From positions 1 to 64,000 of the forward strand of contig JAGAKX010000061.1 of the NCBI GenBank assembly GCA_017625435.1: DNA of 64,000 nucleotides, written 5' to 3'. The DNA comes from Clostridia bacterium (GTDB lineage: Bacteria; Bacillota; Clostridia; Oscillospirales; Acutalibacteraceae). Positions 7,229-16,925 of the stretch are shown one piece after another; within the stretch, counting starts at the first letter, position 1, and the number at the start of each line of letters is the position of its first letter. Under the pieces are notes generated by a model. It made no database searches and had not been told where the DNA came from. It saw nothing but the letters and a program-made list of their open reading frames with translations. Made by a program: the position numbers and the translations under genes.

Positions 7229-10200
7229 ATGAAAAAGAAAATTTTAAGCTTTATTCTGGCTTTTGCGATGATTTTCTCTGCATTCTTACCTGCAGCCTCA
7301 TTGCTGCCGGCTGTTGATTCTGCCGCACTTATTTCTGCACAGAATGCAAATATCGCACCTGTTCAGGTCGGAACTTTAGGAGAGTTGGTTTTTGCAATGG
7401 AAAACTCTGTTGCCGGTCAGACTATAACTCTTACAAATGATATTAAATCATCGAATGCTTATGATTGGCAGATGGATATTTCCGCAGATGGTATTCTTGT
7501 GCTCGATCTTAATGGCTATGATATTGAACTTAATTCTCAGAATACTGCGGTTCTTTTTAATATTACCAAGGCAACTAATTTTCATATCATTGACACAAAA
7601 GCAAAAGTGTCAAATCTTGGTTCCATAACATTTTCTTCCAAGGTAAAGGATAAAGAAATATCTGTTATTGCTGTTGACAATAAGGATGCACATCTGAGCC
7701 TTCATAATCTTGTGACTATTTTTCTTAAGCCTTATCCCGGAGATGCTACTCTTCCCCAAAAGTCGAGTATTCTTCGTTTCGGAGCTTTTGAGCAGTTTAA
7801 TAATTACGGCACAAACCTTAATTCGACTATAGACAAAACTCTTGGTGTTTCTTTCCAGCCTGCAAGAGATTATAATTATGATGATTCAGATTTCGGTTGG
7901 TATAAAGGAATAATTTCTACTGCGGGTGCCTGCTTTAATTTTGATCTCGTAAATAAGTCTGCCCAGAAGGATTTTATCCGTTTTGGCAATATTACGATGA
8001 TGCCCGGCGGTGATGATGTATTTAATGATTATGCTTTGAAGTGTTATCACAATGATAGTTCACCTGTTGCTCAGTTCTTTATGTTGGAAGCAAGTAAAAT
8101 GACCGTCAAGGTTGACGGAAATGAAGTATCAGACACTAAAGCATTGAATACAATTTCATCAAGGAAAAAAGTGGAATATGTAAGCTCTTGTACGCACGGA
8201 AGCTATAATGATGTTCTTTCCTATACAGCAGGTCATATAAAGGTATGCTCTTACTGCGGAAACAACTATACATTTGAATCTCATTCAATCGGTATACCTT
8301 CTGCTCATAAGGAGCCGGATGCAAATACTGCAGGTAAAACATCAGGTGTTAAGTGCAATACTGCGGGATGTACATATGATCTTGGTGTATATCTTCCCAA
8401 GGTTTCGGAACCCGTTGTTGACGGCACAACAATTTATGTTGAGGATTATGATGAGCTGCAGTCGGCATTCCTTAAAGCACGAGCAAATGATATAATCAAG
8501 CTGAGTAATGATATATCATTTAATGATTTGTACAGCACTTACTCTGTAAATACAGCTGTTTTAAGACCTCAGGCAAGAGGCAGACTTGTTCTTGATCTTA
8601 ACGGATATGATATTATTGCAAGATCTGCAAACACAAAGTATCTCTTTGATCTTTCTATGTTCGATTCTTTAAGAGGGGCAGTATCTCTTTATATTGTCAA
8701 CTCCTCTTCCGATAAGGAAGCAAAAATTTCTTTTGAAGAGGCAAGTTATGACGGAAGTGCACTTGTGAATCTTGATAATAAGGCAGCAGGTCTTTTTATC
8801 GCTGATGATGTAAAGCTTGCCATTACCTCATCACAGAATGTTAAAGATACAAGCGTAATTTATGCACGCCGCTTCAGAGAATTAAGAATTTATAGGGGAC
8901 AGCTGCAGAATGCACTCAGCACCGGTGTCGGTATTATGTTCCGTCCCGGTAGTGCTGTTGAATACAATAATGCAAAATTCTCAATCGATGGTACTAGGAT
9001 CACAGCACCTGATGCTTGTCTTGATGCAACCACATATGCGTATAAAGAATTCAGAATCGGTTCTGCTGATCTTATTGCAAACAGCGGCAAGAGAGCAATA
9101 AAGGCAATAGATACAGAAACTGCAACGCTGAGCAATATCATTCGAAGCGGTTATTATGCAGCCGGTGTTGATAATTCTACGCTTCTTAAGAATATTTCTA
9201 AGAATGCTATTTATTTCAGAACTTCTAACACCTGTTCACATGCAAATACCGCCAATGCTCTTATCTATGATTTAAGCCACAGAGTCTATTGCATAAAATG
9301 CTATTGCTACAATGATAATGGTGCACATAACCTTGTTCCTGAGTCGGGAGTAGCAGCAGATTGTTCAAATCCCGGACACATCAATTACACTTGTGTATGC
9401 GGTCATACCGAAAAAGAAATCATTGATCCTACAGGTGATCATTCCGGTACAGTCATCAATGCGAGACCTGCAACCTGCAGTCAGCCCGGTGTAAAAGAAG
9501 CTTATTTCAAATGTGAGATGTGTAAAAAGTATTTTCTTGAATCTACAAAGGCCGAGATTGAACCTGAAAAAGTTATAATTCCTCCTCATGGTTCTACTTT
9601 AGTTACGGACAAAAGCGGACGGAACCGTCTTACCTTGAAAAAAGATGCTACATGTACTCTTGATGGCATAAAAGAATCATACTACACATGCAAAATATGT
9701 AATGCTTGGATTTCAACAAAGGGTGTTGAGCTTGATAAGACGGCTAATATTATTCCCAAGCTTTCACATAAGCTTACAGCAGTAGGCGCTAATCCCGCTA
9801 CCTGTACAACGGACGGTAATATTGCCCATTATAAGTGTACCCGTGAAAACTGCGGAATGCTCTTCAGTGATTCGGAAGGCAAGAATGAAATTACAACAGC
9901 AAAGGTTCCGGCAACAGGACATAACCTTCAGAAGGTAGCAGCTGTTAAGCCCACCTGTACAGAGAATGGTACTGTAGAGCATTACAAGTGTACTGTCTGC
10001 GGTAAGCTCTTCAGCGATGCTGCAGGTAAGAATGTAATTACAGATGTTACTGCAAAAGCAACAGGACATAACCTTCAGAAGGTAGCAGCTGTTAAACCCA
10101 CCTGCACAGAGAAGGGTTCTGTAGAGCATTACAAGTGTACTGTCTGCGGTAAGCTCTTCAGTGATGCTGCAGGTAAAACTGCAATTACTGATACAACAGT

Positions 10201-10534
10201 AAAAGCAACCGGTCACAGTTATGAATGGGTTGTAACAAAGCCCGCTCAGGTTGGTGTTGCCGGCGAACAGGCATTAACCTGTAAGGTATGTAAGGATGTT
10301 AAGGAAAAGAAGACCATCCCTGCACTTGAAGCAGAATATATGCTTGGTGACGTTGACTTTAATAAGAAGGTTGATGCAACAGATGCGAGACTTGCTCTTC
10401 GTGCGGCAGTAGGTCTTGATAAGCTTTCAGAAAAAGCTAAGAAAGCAGCAGACGTTGATAAGAATACCTCTGTTGATGCAACAGATGCACGTCTTATTCT
10501 TCGTGCTGCAGTAGGTCTTGATAAACTCAAATAA
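7229..10534 (+). CDS. Large secreted dockerin protein with Cys-pair repeats
   Basis: 1101 residues. A signal peptide covers about the first 30 residues. Two related regions follow that read like beta-helix or adhesin domains (the motif LDLNGYDI occurs in both). After that come several CxxC-type repeats of about 49 residues (YKCTVCGKLFSDAAGK). The protein ends in a type I dockerin with two calcium-binding repeats (DATDARLALRAAVGLD and DATDARLILRAAVGLD). Dockerins dock proteins onto cohesin scaffolds at the cell surface. No catalytic domain is recognisable. The last Cys-pair repeats are close DNA duplicates 147 bp apart (9914 and 10061). The promoter carries operator copy 2. Confidence 0.8.
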   Translation: MKKKILSFILAFAMIFSAFLPAASLLPAVDSAALISAQNANIAPVQVGTLGELVFAMENSVAGQTITLTNDIKSSNAYDWQMDISADGILVLDLNGYDIELNSQNTAVLFNITKATNFHIIDTKAKVSNLGSITFSSKVKDKEISVIAVDNKDAHLSLHNLVTIFLKPYPGDATLPQKSSILRFGAFEQFNNYGTNLNSTIDKTLGVSFQPARDYNYDDSDFGWYKGIISTAGACFNFDLVNKSAQKDFIRFGNITMMPGGDDVFNDYALKCYHNDSSPVAQFFMLEASKMTVKVDGNEVSDTKALNTISSRKKVEYVSSCTHGSYNDVLSYTAGHIKVCSYCGNNYTFESHSIGIPSAHKEPDANTAGKTSGVKCNTAGCTYDLGVYLPKVSEPVVDGTTIYVEDYDELQSAFLKARANDIIKLSNDISFNDLYSTYSVNTAVLRPQARGRLVLDLNGYDIIARSANTKYLFDLSMFDSLRGAVSLYIVNSSSDKEAKISFEEASYDGSALVNLDNKAAGLFIADDVKLAITSSQNVKDTSVIYARRFRELRIYRGQLQNALSTGVGIMFRPGSAVEYNNAKFSIDGTRITAPDACLDATTYAYKEFRIGSADLIANSGKRAIKAIDTETATLSNIIRSGYYAAGVDNSTLLKNISKNAIYFRTSNTCSHANTANALIYDLSHRVYCIKCYCYNDNGAHNLVPESGVAADCSNPGHINYTCVCGHTEKEIIDPTGDHSGTVINARPATCSQPGVKEAYFKCEMCKKYFLESTKAEIEPEKVIIPPHGSTLVTDKSGRNRLTLKKDATCTLDGIKESYYTCKICNAWISTKGVELDKTANIIPKLSHKLTAVGANPATCTTDGNIAHYKCTRENCGMLFSDSEGKNEITTAKVPATGHNLQKVAAVKPTCTENGTVEHYKCTVCGKLFSDAAGKNVITDVTAKATGHNLQKVAAVKPTCTEKGSVEHYKCTVCGKLFSDAAGKTAITDTTVKATGHSYEWVVTKPAQVGVAGEQALTCKVCKDVKEKKTIPALEAEYMLGDVDFNKKVDATDARLALRAAVGLDKLSEKAKKAADVDKNTSVDATDARLILRAAVGLDKLK
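9914..10207 (+). repeat. Two tandem 147-bp coding repeats
   Basis: Both units start with ACAGGACATAACC, at 9914 and 10061, and are nearly identical for 49 codons. They encode consecutive Cys-pair modules of the dockerin protein. The near identity points to recent duplication or ongoing homogenisation. Confidence 0.75.
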
Positions 10535-10550
10535 ACTGCAAATAAAGGCA

Positions 10551-10585
10551 ATGACCGTCGGTTTTTCCGGCGGTTGTTGTTTTTG
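10551..10585 (+). terminator. Rho-independent terminator
   Basis: ACCGTCGG, loop TTTTT, CCGGCGGT (one wobble pair), then a T-rich tail. It follows the dockerin gene. Confidence 0.7.
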
Positions 10586-10640
10586 TTATGGCTTTTTGTG
10601 GAAATGCACAAATACAACTATTTTTTTTGTCTCTGTACCC

Positions 10641-10683
10641 CCTACAGTTGTAGGTATTTGCTGTAATTTATTTAGATTATAAT
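10641..10683 (+). promoter_or_regulatory. Palindromic operator plus -10 box, copy 3
   Basis: CCTACAGTTGTAGG (10641-10654) has 6-base arms and is followed after exactly 23 bp by TATAAT (10678-10683). The geometry is identical to copies 1 and 2, and there is no -35 consensus. Confidence 0.6.
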
Positions 10684-10717
10684 TAATATAGCGAAATTGT
10701 ATTTACGGAGATTAAAA

Positions 10718-12184
10718 ATGGAGAACTTAAAAAAGCTTACAATTCTGCATTCAAACGATATGCACGGCGACTTTCTCGCAGAAGAGATTGATGAGAATCT
10801 TGTCGGCGGGGTCTCAATGCTTTCAGGTTATGTGGGTAAAGTCAGGGAAGAGGAAAAGAATGTTCTTTATTGTATCGCAGGAGATATGTTCAGAGGCTCT
10901 GTAATAGACTCTGAATTTCAGGGAACATCGACCATTGAAATAATGAATCTGCTTTCACCCGATGTTGTGACAGTAGGCAATCATGAAACCGATTACGGAA
11001 TTGCCCATCTTCTTTTTATTGAAAAATGTGCCACTTTTCCCATAATCAATGCCAATCTTCATGTTACAACAAATCACGCAAGGCTTTTCAAGCCCTATCA
11101 TATTGCAAAGGTTGACGGAATGAAGATTCTGTTTATCGGAATTCTGACAGAAGAGGTTCTGTCCCAGACAAAAAATGACGGACTTATAGGCACTTTTGTT
11201 GATATTGATGAGGCTGCAAGCGAGGTCGGTAAAATCTGTAATACATATAATGCAGTTGATATTGACCTTACGGTGCTTCTTACTCATATAGGCTTTGAAG
11301 AGGATAAGAAGCTTGCCGCAAAGCTTGACCCTGCCTGGGGTGTTGACATTATTATCGGCGGTCACTCCCATACATTTATCGAAGAGCCTGCAGTTGTGAA
11401 TGATATTGTTATAGTTCAGGCGGGAACGGGTACTGATCAGATAGGAAGATTTGATATAACCGTTGATACTGATAATAACTGTATTGATGAATATACATGG
11501 AAAACCGTTCCGATAAATCAATCACACTGTCCGCGAGATAATGAGCTCGAAATGCTCATACGCTCTTATAAAACAAAGACCGATAATAAATATAACCGAG
11601 TTGTTACAAGACTCAAGAAAAAGCTTACTCATCCGACACGCATAGCTGAAACGGAGCTCGGTGGTTTATTCTCTGATATTATGAAGGAAAGCATCGGACT
11701 TGATGTTATGCTGTTAGGCTCGGGAGCTGTAAGAAATCCCGAAATCGGTCCGATCGTACTGTATTCTGATCTGTGTGAATGCTTCCCTTATGACGATCCC
11801 TTATATATGCTTCGTGTTACGGGTGCACAGCTTAAAAGAATGATAAGACATATGCTCCGTGATGAGGTCTGGGAGGGGGCACATTGTGAATTCTATCAGT
11901 TTTCGACCGGTGTAAGAGTTACATACAGTAAAGCCCTTCACGATTTTGTTCAGTTCAATCTTAACGGTGAACCCATTGATGATAATAAGCTGTATAAAAT
12001 AGGACTTCAGCATTTTCATTTTTTGAACGTTGAAAACTTTTTTAACATACCCTTAAGTGAAATAGAGAAAAACGGCAAACCAAGAATGGTTTCAACTTCC
12101 TGCAGAGAAATTCTTGATGAGTATCTGTCAGTTCATCCCGGACTTGAGAGAAGTGTTTCGGGGCGTCTTATTGTTGAAGACTGA
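10718..12184 (+). CDS. Bifunctional metallophosphatase/5'-nucleotidase family protein
   Basis: 488 residues. The N-terminal calcineurin-like phosphoesterase domain shows its metal motifs in order: HSNDMHGD (11-18), GDMFRG, GNHE, and GGHSHTF. A 5'-nucleotidase C-terminal domain follows. The family hydrolyses nucleotides or related phosphoesters with two metal ions. Most relatives are exported, but no signal peptide is visible here, so it probably works inside the cell. ATG 10718 has ACGGAG upstream; the in-frame TTG at 10697 lacks a ribosome site. The gene is driven by operator copy 3, and the next gene starts 15 nt after its stop, so the downstream envelope genes may share this promoter. Confidence 0.85.
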   Translation: MENLKKLTILHSNDMHGDFLAEEIDENLVGGVSMLSGYVGKVREEEKNVLYCIAGDMFRGSVIDSEFQGTSTIEIMNLLSPDVVTVGNHETDYGIAHLLFIEKCATFPIINANLHVTTNHARLFKPYHIAKVDGMKILFIGILTEEVLSQTKNDGLIGTFVDIDEAASEVGKICNTYNAVDIDLTVLLTHIGFEEDKKLAAKLDPAWGVDIIIGGHSHTFIEEPAVVNDIVIVQAGTGTDQIGRFDITVDTDNNCIDEYTWKTVPINQSHCPRDNELEMLIRSYKTKTDNKYNRVVTRLKKKLTHPTRIAETELGGLFSDIMKESIGLDVMLLGSGAVRNPEIGPIVLYSDLCECFPYDDPLYMLRVTGAQLKRMIRHMLRDEVWEGAHCEFYQFSTGVRVTYSKALHDFVQFNLNGEPIDDNKLYKIGLQHFHFLNVENFFNIPLSEIEKNGKPRMVSTSCREILDEYLSVHPGLERSVSGRLIVED

Positions 12185-12199
12185 ATTGAGGTGAAATAA

Positions 12200-12484
12200 A
12201 TGAAGTGGGTTAAAAAGGACAGCGGTTTTCTGCTTTCGTTTTTTATAAATCTTCTTTTTAATCTTGAATGGGCAATACCTGCAGTTATATGCTTTGTTCT
12301 TCATTTTATATTCGGAATTTCACTTTGGTGGACAGCAGGCTTTATTGCATTATGGGTAATAATTGTTCTTGCAAGGACCTCACTTCTTTTTGCGCTCAAC
12401 AGAGTAGGGAATATGCCTGAAAAGCAAAGAGAAAACAAAAATCCTTATTCAAGCGGTGCATATAAGCCTGCAGATAAGGAATAA
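12200..12484 (+). CDS. Small two-pass membrane protein
   Basis: 94 residues, with two to three hydrophobic segments (about 11-30, 32-50 and 52-70) and a charged, proline-containing tail. It has GAGGTG upstream of the ATG. No family recognised. It lies between the metallophosphatase and the SPFH gene, with short gaps on both sides, so it is probably part of the same transcript. Confidence 0.65.
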   Translation: MKWVKKDSGFLLSFFINLLFNLEWAIPAVICFVLHFIFGISLWWTAGFIALWVIIVLARTSLLFALNRVGNMPEKQRENKNPYSSGAYKPADKE

Positions 12485-12551
12485 ATCAGTTAAATTGCAT
12501 TTTTGTGCGATTAATAAATAACAGTTAATTAACCGAAAGGAGAAATAATTT

Positions 12552-13961
12552 ATGGGACTTATTAAAGCCGGAATCGGGGCTCTCGGAGGCGTTTTAGCCG
12601 ATCAATGGAAAGAATTTTTCACCTGCGATTCCATAAGCGACGATGTACTTATAGTAAAAGGCCAGAAGAATGTATCGGGCAGAAGCTCAAACACAAAGGG
12701 CAGTGATAATGTTATCACATCGGGCTCGGGAATTGTTGTTGCCGACGGTCAGTGTATGATTATCGTCGAGCAGGGCAAGGTTGTGGAGGTCTGTGCAGAG
12801 CCCGGACAGTTTACCTATGATGCTTCAACAGAGCCTTCAATTTTTTCAGGCTCCTTCGGAGAAAGCCTCAAGGAGACCTTTAAGACAGTAGGAAAGAGAT
12901 TTACCTTCGGCGGTGAGCCCGCAAAGGATCAGAGAGTTTATTATTTCAACACAAAAGAGATAATGAACAATATGTTCGGAACAAAGGCTCCCATTCCCTT
13001 CAGAGTAATCATTGACCCCAAGCGTGATATCGACTACGAAATCACCCTTCGCTGCAACGGTATGTTCACATTCCGTATCGTAGACCCCCTTCTTTTCTAT
13101 ACTCACATTGCAGGTAATGTAGCTGACGAGTACAGAAAAGAAACCATAATGGAAACTCTGAAGGCAGACTTCCTTCACGCACTTAATCCTGCATTCGCAA
13201 AGATGAGCGAAATGGGTGTGCGCTACAGCTCAATTCCTGCACATACAGAGGAATTAAGCGAAGCCATTGACACGGCAATGGGACCCAAGTGGAAGCTTCA
13301 GAGAGGCATCAAGATTGAAAGCGTAAGCTTTAATGCTCTCAACGCTCCGAAAGAGGACGAGGACGAGATTCAGAGAATCAAGAAATCAATTATTATGTCC
13401 GATCCTATGCTTGCAGGCGGATATCAGACAACAGGTATGACAGATGCCGCTATGAATGCCGCTAATAATCCTAATGGTGCAGTAAATGCATTTATGGGAA
13501 TGGGAATGGCAGGAAATATGATGGGTAACACAGCAGCTCTTTTCCAGCAGGGAATGGCTCAGCAGCAGTATCAGCAGGCTCAACAGCCCGCTCCCGCACC
13601 TGCACCCGTTGACGGATGGAAGTGCTCCTGCGGAAATACAGTTTCAGGCAATTTCTGCCCCAACTGCGGCGGTAAGAAGCCGGCTCCTCAGGGCTCCTGG
13701 AAGTGCTCCTGCGGAAATGATGTGACAGGTAATTTCTGTCCCAATTGCGGCAGTAAGAAGCCTCAGGAAGCTCAGGGCTGGACCTGCTCCTGCGGAAGTG
13801 TAAATCAGGGCAAGTTCTGTATGAACTGCGGTGCTAAGAAGCCCGAGGGTGCACCCTTATATAAGTGCGACAAGTGCGGCTGGCAGCCTGAGGATCCCCA
13901 CAATCCCCCCAAGTTCTGTATGAACTGCGGCGACATATTTGACGAATCAGACAAATCATAA
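12552..13961 (+). CDS. SPFH-domain protein with C-terminal zinc ribbons (YdjI-like)
   Basis: 469 residues. The first ~285 form an SPFH/virion-core-like domain, as in Bacillus subtilis YdjI. A Gln/Ala/Pro linker (about 330-352) leads to four zinc ribbons. Three follow the pattern CxCGxxxxGxFCxxCG and the last is CDKCG with FCMNCG. SPFH proteins assemble into membrane-associated rings or scaffolds. In B. subtilis ydjI sits with a zinc-ribbon gene (ydjG) and a TPM-domain gene (ydjH) beside the PspA homologue ydjF. Homologues of ydjG and ydjH are also present here, so this is probably a version of that membrane-stress system. It has AAGGAG upstream. Confidence 0.8.
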   Translation: MGLIKAGIGALGGVLADQWKEFFTCDSISDDVLIVKGQKNVSGRSSNTKGSDNVITSGSGIVVADGQCMIIVEQGKVVEVCAEPGQFTYDASTEPSIFSGSFGESLKETFKTVGKRFTFGGEPAKDQRVYYFNTKEIMNNMFGTKAPIPFRVIIDPKRDIDYEITLRCNGMFTFRIVDPLLFYTHIAGNVADEYRKETIMETLKADFLHALNPAFAKMSEMGVRYSSIPAHTEELSEAIDTAMGPKWKLQRGIKIESVSFNALNAPKEDEDEIQRIKKSIIMSDPMLAGGYQTTGMTDAAMNAANNPNGAVNAFMGMGMAGNMMGNTAALFQQGMAQQQYQQAQQPAPAPAPVDGWKCSCGNTVSGNFCPNCGGKKPAPQGSWKCSCGNDVTGNFCPNCGSKKPQEAQGWTCSCGSVNQGKFCMNCGAKKPEGAPLYKCDKCGWQPEDPHNPPKFCMNCGDIFDESDKS

Positions 13962-13986
13962 TTATTTATAAAAGGAGAATATAAAA

Positions 13987-14910
13987 ATGGGACTTTTTGA
14001 TAAGAAATATTGCGATATCTGCGGTGATAAAATAGGACTGCTCGGAAACCGAAAGCTTGAAAACGGAAATATGTGTAAGGACTGTGCAAAGCTTCTTTCC
14101 CCCTTCTTCAGCGAAAGAAGAAGCTCAACCGTTGACGAAATCAAACAGCAGCTTGCATACAGAGAGCAGAACAAGCAGGTTCTTGCCGGATTTACACCGA
14201 TGTTTACTTTCGGTGAGGACGATAAAATCTACATTGACCCTATGAAGCAGAGCTTTGTTGTTTCACGCCGTAACCCCGGAAGCTGGAGCGAAGAAAACCC
14301 CGATGTTATTCCGCTTTCAAGCGTTACCGGATGTAATCTCAGGGTTGAGGAAGACCGCGACGAAATCTATACACAGGGTAAAGCCGGAGAGCAGGTAAGC
14401 TATAATCCTCCGAGATACAAGTTTACTTATGATTTTTATATTGACATCAAGGTAAACAATCCTTACTTCGATGAAATAACCGCAAAGCTCAATGACAGCG
14501 ATGTTGAGGGTATGGGTACAATGGAATACAACCGTTATCAGCAGACTGCCCAGCAGATTATAAACAACCTTACACAAAACGGTAATACAGGTATGCCTGT
14601 GAATCAGGGCTATGCTCCTGCAGGTGCTTACGGTCAGCCGAATCCCTATGCACAGCAGAATGCGTACAACGGACAGATGTATAACGGCTACGCTCCCGCT
14701 AACGGATACAATCAGCCTGTGAACAACGGCTACGGTCAGCCTGTGAATAACGGTTACAATCAGCCTGTGAATCAGGTTTACAATCAACAGCCTGTTTACG
14801 GTCAGCCTCCCGTACAGCAGTCCGCAGCACAGACTTGGGTATGTCCTTCCTGTAACGCACAGAATGAGGGCGGCAGATTCTGTATGGCTTGCGGTACACC
14901 GCGCGGATAA
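13987..14910 (+). CDS. DUF4428-type zinc-finger protein with C-terminal zinc ribbon
   Basis: 307 residues. The N terminus carries a zinc finger with Cys9, Cys12, Cys30 and Cys33 (YCDICG and MCKDC), of the DUF4428 type. A globular middle of about 130 residues follows, then a low-complexity Gln/Asn/Pro/Tyr stretch (about 205-285, repeated NNGYGQPV/NNGYNQPV units). A CPSC...CMACG ribbon ends the protein. The layout matches its SPFH neighbour: folded domain, flexible linker, terminal zinc ribbon. AAGGAG lies 9 nt before the ATG. It is probably a partner in the same membrane-associated assembly. Confidence 0.75.
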   Translation: MGLFDKKYCDICGDKIGLLGNRKLENGNMCKDCAKLLSPFFSERRSSTVDEIKQQLAYREQNKQVLAGFTPMFTFGEDDKIYIDPMKQSFVVSRRNPGSWSEENPDVIPLSSVTGCNLRVEEDRDEIYTQGKAGEQVSYNPPRYKFTYDFYIDIKVNNPYFDEITAKLNDSDVEGMGTMEYNRYQQTAQQIINNLTQNGNTGMPVNQGYAPAGAYGQPNPYAQQNAYNGQMYNGYAPANGYNQPVNNGYGQPVNNGYNQPVNQVYNQQPVYGQPPVQQSAAQTWVCPSCNAQNEGGRFCMACGTPRG

Positions 14911-14912
14911 AA

Positions 14913-15083
14913 ATGAAAAATAAAATTATTCTGGCAGTAATTGTCATCCTTGCAATTGTTTTAATCGGGATAATTTATTACGTAAAAAATGTAATGATTA
15001 TCCCCGACAAAAACGGAATGGTATATGAAGAACAAAATGATATTGCTTTGAATGATGAAGAATTTAATAAAGGAGATGATTGA
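14913..15083 (+). CDS. Small single-pass membrane protein
   Basis: 56 residues. A hydrophobic segment covers about residues 4-24 (IILAVIVILAIVLIGII), followed by an acidic 30-residue tail. The start at 14913 comes two bases after the previous stop, and the frame ends just before the ATG of the zinc-ribbon gene, so the gene is tightly packed in the operon. No family recognised. Confidence 0.6.
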   Translation: MKNKIILAVIVILAIVLIGIIYYVKNVMIIPDKNGMVYEEQNDIALNDEEFNKGDD

Positions 15084-15085
15084 CA

Positions 15086-16156
15086 ATGCCGGCAATTACT
15101 GAACAAAAATGTCCTTGCTGCGGCGGCGGAGTACAGTTTGACTCAGGTATACAAAAGCTTAAATGTCCCTATTGTGATACCGAGTTTGAAATTAATCAGT
15201 CAGGTAATGATGCTGCCACGGAGGCTGATTCAATAAGCTGGTCCAACGCGGATAATCAATGGTCTGCAGACGAAACAGACGGAATGAGTGTTTATGTCTG
15301 TAATTCCTGCAGCGGTGAAATTGTAGCCGATTCAACAACAGGTGCCGCAAAATGTCCGTATTGTGACAACCCCGTGGTTATGAAGGGTAAGTTTTCAGGG
15401 GCACTAAGGCCCGATCTTGTTATCCCATTTAAGCTTGATAAGAATACGGCAAAGGAAGCACTCAAAAAGCATATTTCAACAAAAAAATTTGTCCCGAAGG
15501 CATTTCTTTCCGGTAATAGGCTTGAAGAAATCAAGGGTGTTTACGTGCCTCATTGGCTCTTTACCTGTGATGCAGTCGGTAACGCAAATTACAAAGCAAA
15601 AAAGATAAAGAAGTGGTCGGATGCAAATTACGACTACACCGAAACCTCATATTTTGATATTTACAGAAGCGGCAGCATCAGCTTTGACAATATTCCCGTT
15701 GACGGCTCAACAAAAATGCCCGATGATCTTATGGAATCCGTAGAACCCTTTGATTTGTCGCAGGCTGTTGATTTCAACACCGCATATCTGGCAGGCTATC
15801 TTGCCGATAAGTACGATGTTACCGCGGAAGAAAGTATGCCCAGAGCAAACGAAAGAATCAGACAGAGTATTATAGACTCTTTTAAAGAGACCGTAAAGGG
15901 CTATGATGATGTTGAAAATCACGGTGCCAGTATGAATGTTGCAAACGGCTTATATAAGTACGCACTTTATCCCGTCTGGATTCTTAATACAAAGTGGAAC
16001 GGTGAGAATTTCACCTTTGCAATGAACGGACAGACAGGAAAATTTGTCGGAAATATTCCCACGGATAAAAAGGCGGTTACGAAGGCATCGCTTTTGCTCG
16101 GTGCGGGTATTGGCGCTCTTATTTACGGTCTTTTATGGCTGATAGAGCTGCTTTAA
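15086..16156 (+). CDS. TFIIB-type zinc-ribbon membrane protein (YdjG-like)
   Basis: 356 residues. Two zinc ribbons occupy the N terminus: CPCCGGG with CPYCDTEF (Cys9, Cys12, Cys27, Cys30), and YVCNSC with CPYCDNPV. A central domain of about 200 residues follows (beginning VIPFKLDKNTAKEALKKH), and one C-terminal hydrophobic segment (about 332-354) anchors the protein. This is the architecture of B. subtilis YdjG. I chose ATG 15086 because AGGAGATGA precedes it; the TTG six bases earlier has poorer spacing. The gene lies between the SPFH gene and the TPM gene, as in the ydj cluster. Confidence 0.8.
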   Translation: MPAITEQKCPCCGGGVQFDSGIQKLKCPYCDTEFEINQSGNDAATEADSISWSNADNQWSADETDGMSVYVCNSCSGEIVADSTTGAAKCPYCDNPVVMKGKFSGALRPDLVIPFKLDKNTAKEALKKHISTKKFVPKAFLSGNRLEEIKGVYVPHWLFTCDAVGNANYKAKKIKKWSDANYDYTETSYFDIYRSGSISFDNIPVDGSTKMPDDLMESVEPFDLSQAVDFNTAYLAGYLADKYDVTAEESMPRANERIRQSIIDSFKETVKGYDDVENHGASMNVANGLYKYALYPVWILNTKWNGENFTFAMNGQTGKFVGNIPTDKKAVTKASLLLGAGIGALIYGLLWLIELL

Positions 16157-16170
16157 GGAGGTGCGGAAAT

Positions 16171-16905
16171 ATGACAAAAAGATTTGTTGCAATTCTTATT
16201 GCGGTGATAATGAGCCTTACTCTTATGATTTCTGCATCGGCTTATACATATCAGTATATTTCTGATTCTGCAGGAAAGCTGACTTATGACGAAATTGACG
16301 AGCTTGAGGCTTATGCTGAGGATATTGAAAGCTCTTACGGAATCTGTGTTATGCTTTGTATAACAGAGGATACAGACGGAATGTCAGATATCGGATATGC
16401 TGAGAAAATATATGCCGAAAACACCGATAATGAAAACGGAATTATCCTTCTTCATAATGACAGCGATAATACCTATGCGGTGTTCACATCAGGCAATGCT
16501 GACGAAGTCATTGACAGCGAAGCTGTCAATGAAATGCGCACAGCCTACGACTCAAATAACAGTTATTACGGCGGTATTTCCGACTACTACAAGGCAGCTG
16601 AAAGCCTGTTGGCAAACGGAGAAGCTGTGTCAGATAATCAAGAAACCGTTACAACAGAAAATGACACCTCCGATGAAAAGGACGGTGTGGGCATTATATG
16701 GATTCCCGTTTCTCTCGGAATCGGTCTGCTTATAGGCTTTCTTATTATCAATTCAATAGCATCAAAGAACAAGTCGGTTCATATGCAGAAAAATGCAACA
16801 GTCTACACGCGTCCCGGCAGTATGATTATTACGGGAAGTGCAGATAATTTCCTTTATAAAAATGTTGAACGTAAGGAAAAGCCGAAGCAGGAAAATAAAA
16901 AATAA
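16171..16905 (+). CDS. TPM-domain membrane protein (YdjH-like)
   Basis: 244 residues. The signal peptide ends around ISASA (24). A TPM domain (about 25-150, from YISDSAGKLTYDEIDELEAY to the YYGGISDYYKAAESLL end) lies outside the membrane. One transmembrane segment (about 173-195) is followed by a basic cytoplasmic tail. TPM proteins (TLP18.3/Psb32/MOLO-1 family) act in membrane-protein maintenance; B. subtilis YdjH is the nearest named relative by layout. AAGGAGG lies 8 nt before ATG 16171. It is part of the same compact operon as the SPFH and zinc-ribbon genes. Confidence 0.8.
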   Translation: MTKRFVAILIAVIMSLTLMISASAYTYQYISDSAGKLTYDEIDELEAYAEDIESSYGICVMLCITEDTDGMSDIGYAEKIYAENTDNENGIILLHNDSDNTYAVFTSGNADEVIDSEAVNEMRTAYDSNNSYYGGISDYYKAAESLLANGEAVSDNQETVTTENDTSDEKDGVGIIWIPVSLGIGLLIGFLIINSIASKNKSVHMQKNATVYTRPGSMIITGSADNFLYKNVERKEKPKQENKK

Positions 16906-16925
16906 ACCGTAAGGAGGGATTTCCT

